Shown here piece after piece: positions 25,951-33,001 of a stretch of DNA of 33,001 nt. Position 1 is the stretch's first letter. Each line of letters begins with the position of its first letter. The notes below the pieces were generated by a model. That model did not search any database. It was not told the origin of the DNA and worked only from the letters and a program-made list of their open reading frames with translations. The stretch lies in NCBI RefSeq assembly GCF_008638345.1, contig NZ_VTVA01000003.1:1-33001 (forward strand), written 5' to 3'. The translations under genes and the position numbers were made by a program. The stretch is from Pseudomonas saliphila. GTDB lineage: Bacteria; Pseudomonadota; Gammaproteobacteria; Pseudomonadales; Pseudomonadaceae.

Positions 25951-26394
25951 TCAGAAGGTGAAGGTGCGCATCGCAGAGTTCAGCATCTGACCGGCCATTT
26001 CCGGCGGCGTGGCAACGCTTACGCCTTCGATCAGATCATCCTTGCTGTTGTCACTGTTGGGCAGGTACAGCGCGCAGACTTTTGCCTCACCACCCTGCTT
26101 GATCAAGCCGCGAAGCATTTGACCGGGCGTGACGTCTTTGGGCTTGAGCGTCGAGGCTTCATAGGATTTCAGGGCCATATCACCGGCCTTGTCACACAGC
26201 AGCACATTCACCTTGGCGCCTTGTTCGGCCATGGTATTGGCCAGGACCATCGCCATGCCCTGGGTTTGCAGGGACTCGCTGGAAAGGATCACCAGAACCT
26301 CTTCGATAGCACCCTCGCCGTTTTGGGCATGGGCGCCAAACGGGGCAACTGCGACCAGTGCGGCAACAGCCATGGCTTTCACAGATTTGATCAT
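25951..26394 (-). CDS. Exported DsrE-like protein
   Basis: A 147-residue protein with a signal peptide (cleavage after AHA, residue 23) and a DsrE/DsrF-like domain: EEVLVILSSESLQTQGMAMV, then GAKVNVLLCDKAGDMAL and a C-terminal KVCALYLPNS. Two cysteines remain in the mature protein (67 and 107); DsrE-type proteins carry sulfur on a cysteine, and Cys67 lies at the usual position after the second strand. An AAGGAA site precedes the ATG. It is convergent with the periplasmic rhodanese, an obvious possible sulfur donor. The domain call is good; its partner is inferred. Confidence 0.88.
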   Translation of the reverse strand: MIKSVKAMAVAALVAVAPFGAHAQNGEGAIEEVLVILSSESLQTQGMAMVLANTMAEQGAKVNVLLCDKAGDMALKSYEASTLKPKDVTPGQMLRGLIKQGGEAKVCALYLPNSDNSKDDLIEGVSVATPPEMAGQMLNSAMRTFTF

Positions 26395-26454
26395 GGGGAA
26401 ATTCCTTCTTTCAGTGGATGGGGTAACACCTCATCCATACTAGTCGGCGACTGG

Positions 26455-26495
26455 GGGTTCCTTCGGTGACAAAGTCACTTTCACCGAGGCAACCC
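26455..26495 (-). terminator. Hairpin after the OsmC-YcaO gene
   Basis: On the plus strand, GGGTTCCTTCGGTGA (26455-26469) pairs with TCACCGAGGCAACCC (26481-26495) at 13 of 15 positions. It lies ten bases past the stop of the minus-strand OsmC-YcaO gene. The T-run is missing on that strand (a short TTT follows on the plus strand), so termination is likely but unproven. Confidence 0.5.
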
Positions 26496-26504
26496 TTTAA
26501 GCGC

Positions 26505-28709
26505 TCAACCAGACACGCCCGCCGCCCTGCCCCGCGCCGCATGCAGCTTCTTCAGGCTCTCGATCATCCGGTGATGCCTATCCAGCCCCTCCAGCTTCAT
26601 GCTGGTGGGCGTCAAGCCAAAGAAACGCACGCTACCGTCCATCGATCCGATCACCGCGTCCATGCGCTCGTTACCAAACATACGGCGGAAGTTGTGCTCG
26701 TAGTCCTCCAGCGCCAGCTCGTCGTCCAGCTCAACTTCCAGCACCACATTCAGGGCCTGGTAGAACAACCCGCGCTCGACGGTGTTGTCGTTGAACTGCA
26801 GGAAGGTTTCGACCAGTTCCTTCGCCTCTTCATATTGCTGCAGCGCGGTATAAATCAGCAGTTTCAGTTCCAGAATGGTCAGCTGGCCCCAGGCGGTGTT
26901 GTCATCAAACTCGACGCCGATCAGGGTGGTGATGTCGGTGTAATCATCCAGCTCGCTTTCTTCCAGGCGATCGACCAGTGCTTGCAGGCTCTCTTCGTCC
27001 AGGCTGTGCAGGTTGAGGATGTCCTCGCGAAAGAACAGCGCCTTGTTGGTGTTGTCCCAGATCAGATCGTCAACCGGATACACCTCCGAATAGCCAGGCA
27101 CCAGGATACGGCAGGCAGTGGCGCCCAGGTCTTCGTATACGGCGACGTACACTTCCTTGCCCAGTTCTTCGAGGATGCCGAACAGGGTCGCGGCTTCGGT
27201 AGCATTGGCGTGTTCGCCTTGCGCGGAAAAGTCCCACTCGACGAATTCGACATCCGACCTGGCGCTGAAGAACCGCCAGGACACCACACCGCTGGAATCG
27301 ATGAAGTGTTCCACAAAGTTGTTTGGCTCGGTCACCGCCTGGCTTTCAAAGGTCGGCGCGGGCAAGTCGTTGAGGCCTTCGAAACTGCGGCCTTGCAGCA
27401 ATTCGGTCAGGCTGCGCTCCAGCGCCACCTCAAAACTCGGATGCGCGCCGAAGGAGGCGAATACGCCGCCGGTGCGCGGGTTCATCAGGGTGACGCACAT
27501 GACCGGGAATTTCCCGCCCAGCGATGCATCCTTGACCAGGACCGGAAAGCCCTGCTCTTCCAGCGCCTGGATACCGGCCAGAACGCCGGGATATTTTGCC
27601 AGCACAGTCTGCGGCACGTCGGGCAGCGCGAGTTCACCTTCGAGAATCTCGCGCTTGACCGCCCGCTCGAAGATTTCCGACAGGCACTGCACCTGCGCTT
27701 CGGCCAGCGTGTTGCCCGCGCTCATGCCGTTACTGAGGAACAGGTTCTCGATCAGATTGGAGGGGAAATACACCAGCTCACCGTCTGACTGGCGCACAAA
27801 GGGCAGCGAGCAGATGCCGCGCTCCATGTTGCCTGAGTTGGTATCGTACAGATGCGAGCCGCGCAGCTCGCCGTCGGGGTTGTAGATTTCCAGGCAATAG
27901 CCATCGAGGATCTCCGCCGGCAGTGCATCCTTGCGACCGGGCTTGAACCAGCGCTCGTTCGGGTAATGCACGAAGGGCGCATTGGCGATGTCTTCGCCCC
28001 AGAACTGATCGTTATAGAAGAAGTTACAGTTCAGCCGCTCGATAAACTCACCCAGCGCCGAGGCCAGTGCGGCCTCTTTGGTGGCGCCCTTGCCGTTGGT
28101 AAAGCACATCGGCGACTGCGCATCGCGGATATGCAGCGACCAGACGTTAGGGACGATGTTGCGCCAGGAGGCGATCTCGATCTTCATGCCCAGCTCGGCC
28201 AGAATGCCGGACATGTTGGCGATGGTCTGCTCCAGCGGCAGATCCTTGCCGAGTACCCGCGTGCCCTCGCCTTCCGCGGCCATGGGCATCAACAACGCCT
28301 GGGCGTCGGCGTCCAGATTCTCGACTTCCTCGATCACGAAATCAGGACCGGTTTGCACAGCCTTTTTCACTGTGCAGCGTTCGATGGAACGCAGAATGCC
28401 CTGACGGTCCTTAGCCGAGATATCCGCCGGCAACTCGACCTGAATCTTGAATATGTGCTTGTAGCGGTTTTCCGGATCAACAATGTTGTTCTGCGACAGG
28501 CGGATGTTGTCGGTAGGAATGTTGCGCGTGTTGCAGTACAGCTTGACGAAGTAGGCGGCACACAGCGCTGATGATGCCAGGAAGTAATCAAAGGGCCCCG
28601 GCGCGGAACCATCCCCCTTGTAGCGGATGGGTTGATCGGCCACCACTGTGAAGTCATCGAACTTGGCTTCAAGTCGAAGGTTGTCGAGAAAGTTGACTTT
28701 GATTTCCAT
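26505..28709 (-). CDS. ycaO: OsmC-YcaO fusion protein
   Basis: A 734-residue protein with three parts. The N-terminal OsmC-like domain (1-135) keeps both thiol positions: Cys50 in LASSALCAA and Cys112 in IERCTVKKAV. The YcaO ATP-dependent domain (about 180-580) includes CFTNGKGATKEAALASALGE and FIERL (202-225). The C-terminal helical stretch (590-734) looks TPR-like and very acidic. YcaO proteins activate amide carbonyls with ATP; the E. coli homologue supports RimO in methylthiolating ribosomal protein S12. The fused OsmC domain suggests a thiol or peroxide step. ATG 28709 was chosen because the OsmC fold starts there, although its ribosome-binding site is weak. Confidence 0.95.
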   Translation of the reverse strand: MEIKVNFLDNLRLEAKFDDFTVVADQPIRYKGDGSAPGPFDYFLASSALCAAYFVKLYCNTRNIPTDNIRLSQNNIVDPENRYKHIFKIQVELPADISAKDRQGILRSIERCTVKKAVQTGPDFVIEEVENLDADAQALLMPMAAEGEGTRVLGKDLPLEQTIANMSGILAELGMKIEIASWRNIVPNVWSLHIRDAQSPMCFTNGKGATKEAALASALGEFIERLNCNFFYNDQFWGEDIANAPFVHYPNERWFKPGRKDALPAEILDGYCLEIYNPDGELRGSHLYDTNSGNMERGICSLPFVRQSDGELVYFPSNLIENLFLSNGMSAGNTLAEAQVQCLSEIFERAVKREILEGELALPDVPQTVLAKYPGVLAGIQALEEQGFPVLVKDASLGGKFPVMCVTLMNPRTGGVFASFGAHPSFEVALERSLTELLQGRSFEGLNDLPAPTFESQAVTEPNNFVEHFIDSSGVVSWRFFSARSDVEFVEWDFSAQGEHANATEAATLFGILEELGKEVYVAVYEDLGATACRILVPGYSEVYPVDDLIWDNTNKALFFREDILNLHSLDEESLQALVDRLEESELDDYTDITTLIGVEFDDNTAWGQLTILELKLLIYTALQQYEEAKELVETFLQFNDNTVERGLFYQALNVVLEVELDDELALEDYEHNFRRMFGNERMDAVIGSMDGSVRFFGLTPTSMKLEGLDRHHRMIESLKKLHAARGRAAGVSG

Positions 28710-28886
28710 AGGGGGGCACCAGAATGACGAGCAGGACGAATTGGCCGCCATTATCCGGCTTTTGAGCGGGAAGTCATGCGCTGGTGACCAGCTGCAGCCC
28801 CGCAACAGCGTTCGATCACTGTGAATTCCCCTCTAGGCTAGCCCGGGGCCCTGGGCTGCGACTTCAGCTGGTATTGCGTGTCCTCG

Positions 28887-28897
28887 CTCCGTATAGT
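28887..28897 (+). promoter_or_regulatory. Conserved element upstream of sensor kinase 1
   Basis: CTCCGTATAGT lies 127 bp before the kinase ATG. The identical 11-mer lies 126 bp before the second kinase gene (32180-32190), and a TTG trinucleotide precedes the TATAGT by the same distance in both. TATAGT could be a -10, but no standard -35 is placed 17 bp away. Confidence 0.45.
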
Positions 28898-29013
28898 TCG
28901 CGTGCTCCTTTTCAGTCCAACAGGCACATAAACGCAACTGTGCGGCATTGGGGCGTTCACAGTTTTGTCTGACATTCTCCGCGAATCCAGGCGCCGATCA
29001 GAGCAGCCAAGCC

Positions 29014-30153
29014 ATGCGTTTACATCGATATATTGCTGAGAACATGGAAACCATCCTCAAGGAATGGGAGGACTTTGCGCGCAAAATTCAGCCAACTGGC
29101 GGCGATCTGGCTGTCATAGATCTCAGGGATCACGCGCATAAGATGCTGGACGTCATTGTCCGCGACATGGCCACGGAACAGAGCGAGTCAGAGCAAACAA
29201 CGAAGTCGCAGGGCGACTGCCCCAAATCCGGCGTTGCCACCGCGGCTGAGGACCATGCTGAGGAGCGGCTGGGTGCTGGCTTCTCTATCCGTCTACTGGT
29301 CGCCGAATACCGCGCACTGCGCGCTAGCGTGCTGCGGCTGTGGCTCAAAAGCGAAGCATCACGCGCGCACAGTACAGAGCACGTGAATGACATGATTCGT
29401 TTTAACGAAGCGATCGATCAGGCACTGGCCGAATCGGTTACCCGTTACTCCGAATCCGTCACCGAAAACTCGGGTATTTTTGTTGGCATGCTCGGTCACG
29501 ATCTTCGCTCTCCGTTACAGGTGCTGAGCTTTGGCGCGGCAAAACTGAAGAAAATGGAAGACGCCGAAAATATCGCAAACCCCTTGGGGGCGATGATGAT
29601 TGGCAGCGTGCATCGCATGAAGGAAATGCTCGACAACCTGATGGACTTTACCGAAAGCCGCCTTGGTACAGGCCTGAAGATAAGTTTAGGCAACGCAGAT
29701 CTGGCAGCCATCTCCCACCAGCTCGTCGAAGAATTTCGTTCCGTACATCACGAACACCGTTTTCAACACCTTGTGTCGGGCGATTGCACCGGCACCTGGG
29801 ACCGACTGCGCGTCGCACAGATCTGCCAGAACCTTATCAGCAACGCGATGCAGCATGGCGTGGCGAGCGGGGAAATCGTGGTGGCCTGTGAGGGCAGCGA
29901 AGATAACGTCATTCTCACCGTCAAAAATGACGGCCAGCCTATACCGGTCTCACACCAGCAGGAGATCTTTGAGCTTTCCAACCGCAGGCATCATGCGCAA
30001 GACAACCCAAACAAGAACCTTGGGCTCGGCCTGTATATAGTCAGAGAGCTGGTCACGGCCCATAACGGCAGTATCCATGTCGAGTCTACCCACAGCGCCG
30101 GAACGATCTTCAGCGTAGTGTTACCCAGAGCGCCGAGTGACCTCGTTCGCTAA
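29014..30153 (+). CDS. Sensor histidine kinase with RsbRD_N-type input domain (copy 1)
   Basis: A 379-residue kinase with no membrane helix. The N-terminal helical domain (about 5-150; ENMETILKEWEDFARKI and LVAEYRALRASVLRLW) resembles the RsbRD N-terminal domain. HisKA follows with GHDLRSPLQV, phospho-acceptor His162. The HATPase has the N-box NLISNAMQHG (about 273-282), a G1-like box, NLGLGLYIVREL (335-346) and GTIFSVVLPR. All catalytic features are present. No response regulator is nearby, so it is an orphan kinase. I chose ATG 29014 because the paralogue at 32306 starts identically. It is convergent with the TPR gene. Confidence 0.92.
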   Translation: MRLHRYIAENMETILKEWEDFARKIQPTGGDLAVIDLRDHAHKMLDVIVRDMATEQSESEQTTKSQGDCPKSGVATAAEDHAEERLGAGFSIRLLVAEYRALRASVLRLWLKSEASRAHSTEHVNDMIRFNEAIDQALAESVTRYSESVTENSGIFVGMLGHDLRSPLQVLSFGAAKLKKMEDAENIANPLGAMMIGSVHRMKEMLDNLMDFTESRLGTGLKISLGNADLAAISHQLVEEFRSVHHEHRFQHLVSGDCTGTWDRLRVAQICQNLISNAMQHGVASGEIVVACEGSEDNVILTVKNDGQPIPVSHQQEIFELSNRRHHAQDNPNKNLGLGLYIVRELVTAHNGSIHVESTHSAGTIFSVVLPRAPSDLVR

Positions 30154-30227
30154 GACGCTGAAGGGGTCAAGGCACAGTGGCGGCAGGCGCTATTAATAGT
30201 TGCGAGCCCGACCCGCCACTGCCATCA

Positions 30228-30268
30228 CCCAGCCCGCATTGCCGCATTGCCGCATTGCCGGGGCTGGG
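30228..30268. repeat. Hairpin with a three-copy 8-bp tandem repeat in its loop
   Basis: CCCAGCCC (30228-30235) pairs with GGGCTGGG (30261-30268). Between them CCGCATTG repeats three times (30234-30257). It lies between the convergent kinase and TPR genes, so it may act as a terminator. The repeat number could vary by strand slippage. Confidence 0.6.
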
Positions 30269-30302
30269 AATTCCCTACTCAGTTTGCATGCGTTAGCCTT
30301 GG

Positions 30303-31865
30303 TCAGATGCTCGCCTCCCGGGTGGTGTCGGGGGCTGTTTCGCGCAGACGATTGCGCCATTGCGACGCAGATTCGGTATTACCCGCCCCATCGGCGGCGC
30401 GCGCGGCGCCTTGTAGAGTGTTATAGCGGCCAGGCCAGGTTTGATCCGATCGTTCATAGGCGGCCAGCGCTTCGGTCGGGCGCTCAAGGGACAGCATCAA
30501 GTCGCCGAGGGCCTCGTAGGGTGGCAGTAGCGCGCCAGGGGTAACAGGATGCTTTTCTACTGTGGCTTCCAGCTCACCGGCGGATTCCATCAATTCGATG
30601 GCCCGTTCCGGGTTGCCTTCAGCGTGGGCGATCCATCCGGCGAGAATGCGGCGATCGACCTCCAGATAGACCGGAAAGCGCGCGTCGGCGGCTGACTTGG
30701 CCTTGTCCGCCAGGGCTTCGATCCGTTGTTCAGCTTCACGGGCGGCATCCAGATCGCCGGTGTGTACCGCGCCAAGACCGCGGGCAAACCAGCTCAGGCC
30801 GTCCGGCCAGGCGAAGTTATCCCACTTGATGTAATCAGGTTCGCGAGGCGTGATGGCCGCTGCGGTCTCCCAGTCACGCGCTTCGACAGCCAACCGGGCC
30901 GGGATAGACGCCAGGTGATAGGCCGCTGGAAAGTTACCCTCATGAGGCCCTTTGCTCTGGGCGGTTTCCCAGACGCTCGCCGCTGCCTTGTCCTCTCCGC
31001 GCTGGAGATGCCCGTAGACGAGATAGTCCACTGCGTGGATGTAGTGAAAGGATGTGGCGCCATCCTCTTTATGACTTTCTGCCACGTCAGCCGACCGGCG
31101 GTTCCATTCAATCGTCCGAGGCCAATCGCCCAGTCGCACATAAATGTGGGAAGGCATATGCAGGGCATGGGGTACGTCGGGGGCAATCTCCGTATAGGAA
31201 TCCACAATCTCGGTCGCGTTCGCACCGCGGCCATCAGCGTCCGTTGCATGAATGGTGTAATGAACAGCACCCGGATGCGGGGGTTCAGTCTTCCAGGCGG
31301 CACGCAGCACTTGCTCTGCCTCGTCATGCAGGGCTTGCGAATTATCGGCGGAGAGGGCCAGCGTCAGGCGGGAAAGCGCATACAGCGTGGCAACGTTGAT
31401 GTCCTCCGGAAAGGCCTGGTAGGCCTTCTCCATGCCGTCTATCCAGCCCGCAAGGCGCTCTCGAACCTGATCAGTGTCCGGTTCGAAGAAAGCCGCCGTG
31501 GCTTCAATCAGCAATTTCTCGCGCTCGTCTTCAACCGTTTCACGGGCTTTCTCGATGGCCTCCCTGCCCCGTGCAATCTCTGCCGCGCTCGGCGTTGTGC
31601 TCCACAGTGGCTGCAATACCGAGGTGGCGACGCCCCAGTGCGCTGCGGCGCAGTCTGGGGCTTTTTCGGTAATGGCTTTGAATTCCGTCCGCGCCTGGGT
31701 GTACATCATGTGATGCATCATCCCCAGTGCGTGATCGATGTCAGGACGCAGGTTCTCGGCACAATTGGCCTGGAAATTCACAGTACCAATGGCATCCTCG
31801 GCGCCCGCAGAAAGCGGAAGACTCAATGAGGCGGCGAGAACAGTAAGACGTAGATAGGAGTTCAT
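30303..31865 (-). CDS. Exported TPR-repeat protein
   Basis: A 520-residue protein with a signal peptide (cleavage probably after AGA, residue 22) and many helix pairs of tetratricopeptide type. One is the opening GMMHHMMYTQARTEFKAITE; others run through the C-terminal half and end with EALGDLMLSLERPTEALAAY. No catalytic motif is seen, although the histidine-rich patch HALGMMHHMMY and HYTIHATD could bind a metal. ATG 31865 was chosen over the longer frame for its GGGAGG site and signal peptide. It is encoded opposite to the two paralogous kinases that flank it. The role is unknown; TPR proteins usually mediate protein contacts. Confidence 0.87.
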   Translation of the reverse strand: MNSYLRLTVLAASLSLPLSAGAEDAIGTVNFQANCAENLRPDIDHALGMMHHMMYTQARTEFKAITEKAPDCAAAHWGVATSVLQPLWSTTPSAAEIARGREAIEKARETVEDEREKLLIEATAAFFEPDTDQVRERLAGWIDGMEKAYQAFPEDINVATLYALSRLTLALSADNSQALHDEAEQVLRAAWKTEPPHPGAVHYTIHATDADGRGANATEIVDSYTEIAPDVPHALHMPSHIYVRLGDWPRTIEWNRRSADVAESHKEDGATSFHYIHAVDYLVYGHLQRGEDKAAASVWETAQSKGPHEGNFPAAYHLASIPARLAVEARDWETAAAITPREPDYIKWDNFAWPDGLSWFARGLGAVHTGDLDAAREAEQRIEALADKAKSAADARFPVYLEVDRRILAGWIAHAEGNPERAIELMESAGELEATVEKHPVTPGALLPPYEALGDLMLSLERPTEALAAYERSDQTWPGRYNTLQGAARAADGAGNTESASQWRNRLRETAPDTTREASI

Positions 31866-32305
31866 GACATGCCTCCCATAGACAGTGAGGGATGGAGCCG
31901 GCATGCCATACAACCGGTCAGGAACTGAACAGCGTTACAACAGTGGTGGCCCTGCATGCACAGCTTACAACTGTGACGTTAGCTCGTTTTTGTCAGCACG
32001 GCGAGACGGCTATCCGTTGAGAGATGTTACCGCCTGATCCTCCTGCGCAATCGTCAGCGGATGTGTCGTAGTTTGAGGACGTTTACGCAGAAAGCACGCT
32101 ATCCGTGGGCTTACCGGGCCTTGCCAGCCAATAACGCTCCAACCGGCCCTCCCTATTCTGATGGCATTGAGCATTCCCCCTCCGTATAGTCCCGTAGTCC
32201 CTCTCATCCCAGCAGCAACGCTCCGCATTTCTGTCGCGGCACAGCGCGCCAGCACATTTCCGCCTGACACTTTTTAGAATTTCAGGCACCGAACAGAGCC
32301 AAGCT
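31866..32305. other. 440-bp upstream region of kinase 2
   Basis: This region is divergent between the TPR gene and kinase 2. No gene is supported. It holds the conserved CTCCGTATAGT element (32180-32190). The last 120 bp are loosely similar to the DNA upstream of kinase 1, showing that the duplication included the promoter region. Confidence 0.5.
32180..32190 (+). promoter_or_regulatory. Conserved element upstream of sensor kinase 2
   Basis: CTCCGTATAGT is identical to 28887-28897 and at practically the same distance from the start codon (126 versus 127 bp), while the DNA between has diverged. Confidence 0.45.
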
Positions 32306-33001
32306 ATGCGTTTACACCAATTCATTTCCACGAATATGGAAGCCATCCTCAAGGATTGGGAGGACTTTGCCCGCAAAATCCAGCCAACCGGCGGAGATAT
32401 GGACGTCATAGACCTCAGGGATCACGCGCATGTCATGCTCGAAGTCATTGTCCGAGACATGGCCACGGAACAGAGCGAATCAGAGCAAACAACAAAGTCG
32501 CAGGGCGACAATCCCCGGACAGGTGTCGCCACCGCTGCTGAAGACCATGCTGACGGGCGCCTGGGCGCTGGGTTTTCTATCTGTCTACTGGTGGCCGAAT
32601 ATCGAGCACTGCGCGCTAGTGTGCTGCGCCTGTGGCTCAGAAGCGAAGCATCACGCGCACCAGACAGCACCGACCACGTGAATGATGTGATTCGCTTTAA
32701 CGAAGCGATCGATCAGGCACTCGCGGAATCGGTTACCCGGTACTCCGAATCCGTCACCGAAAACTCGAAGATTTTTATCGGCATGCTTGGCCATGATCTT
32801 CGCTCGCCGTTACAGGTGCTGAGTTTCGGTGCGGTGAAACTGCAGAAAATGGAGACCGCCGAGAACATCGTGAACCCCTTAGGGGCGATGATGATTGGCA
32901 GCGTGCATCGCATGAAAGAAATGCTGGATAACCTGATGGACTTTACCGAAAGCCGCCTTGGAACGGGCCTGAAGATAAGTTTTGGCAACGCCGATCTGGC
33001 T
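32306..33001 (+). CDS. Sensor histidine kinase with RsbRD_N-type input domain (copy 2, 3' end outside window)
   Basis: The first 232 codons of a second kinase, open to the window end. It keeps the N-terminal RsbRD_N-like helical domain and the HisKA box GHDLRSPLQV with His163. Aligned with copy 1 it has one inserted residue and about 28 differences in 231 positions by my count, roughly 88% identity. Differences cluster in the first 50 residues and around 115-125, that is, in the sensing part, while the phospho-acceptor region is nearly unchanged. This suggests recent duplication followed by change of input. The HATPase domain lies outside the window. Confidence 0.9.
   Translation, partial: MRLHQFISTNMEAILKDWEDFARKIQPTGGDMDVIDLRDHAHVMLEVIVRDMATEQSESEQTTKSQGDNPRTGVATAAEDHADGRLGAGFSICLLVAEYRALRASVLRLWLRSEASRAPDSTDHVNDVIRFNEAIDQALAESVTRYSESVTENSKIFIGMLGHDLRSPLQVLSFGAVKLQKMETAENIVNPLGAMMIGSVHRMKEMLDNLMDFTESRLGTGLKISFGNADLA

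Noticed and set aside
26466..27788. 440-residue plus-strand open frame
   Set aside because: It is antisense to the OsmC-YcaO gene, which has clear domains; the long frame is a by-product of GC-rich codon bias.
30726..31829. 367-residue plus-strand open frame
   Set aside because: It is antisense to the TPR gene, which has a signal peptide and a good ribosome-binding site.

Overview
The window comes from a moderately GC-rich gammaproteobacterium. The closest overall match in gene content and protein style is the Pseudomonadaceae, probably the Halopseudomonas (Pseudomonas pertucinogena) group; this is inferred from the proteins and was not checked by a search. I saw no rRNA, tRNA, CRISPR array, transposase or phage structural gene.

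Positions 1-4325 hold mixed housekeeping and accessory genes. These are a flavin-dependent luciferase-like oxidoreductase, a CHAD-domain protein, a YtoQ-family protein, an unrecognised single-span membrane protein and a broken MFS transporter tail. A 77-bp dispersed repeat starts at base 1 and recurs at 10919, and a 35-bp repeat flanks the CHAD-ytoQ segment. Positions 4326-8415 form a quinone/electrophile detoxification cluster: wrbA, pirin, glutathionyl-hydroquinone reductase (YqjG type) and DoxX on the minus strand, with a divergent LysR regulator. The same protein families occur around E. coli yqjF/yqjG/yhaK/yhaJ.

Positions 8416-21038 look like a defence island. After about 0.7 kb with no convincing gene comes a two-gene unit, a membrane-anchored Mrr-like nuclease plus a cysteine-containing membrane protein. 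A type I restriction-modification locus follows, with hsdM and hsdS separated from hsdR by about 3.8 kb. That gap holds a complete HTH antitoxin with a 5'-truncated HigB-type toxin, an intact antitoxin/ParE-type toxin pair, and an AbiEi/AbiEii type IV toxin-antitoxin pair. Striking palindromes lie upstream of two of these modules. The three at abiE are spaced 30-31 bp apart and the last overlaps the start region.

Positions 21145-33001 return to core-type genes: nadE, a ribbon-helix-helix protein, a DJ-1/PfpI protein, a YjgR-like HerA ATPase, a Prx6-type peroxiredoxin, a periplasmic rhodanese, a periplasmic DsrE-like protein and an OsmC-YcaO fusion. The peroxiredoxin, rhodanese, DsrE and OsmC-YcaO genes suggest a thiol/sulfur theme. 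The window ends with two near-identical RsbRD_N-type sensor kinases, the second cut by the window edge, flanking a secreted TPR protein.

Nothing here is unmistakably a new system. The best candidates for a closer look are the Mrr-nuclease/membrane-protein pair, the toxin-antitoxin cargo inside the type I locus with its palindromic operators, and the duplicated orphan kinases with a shared upstream element.
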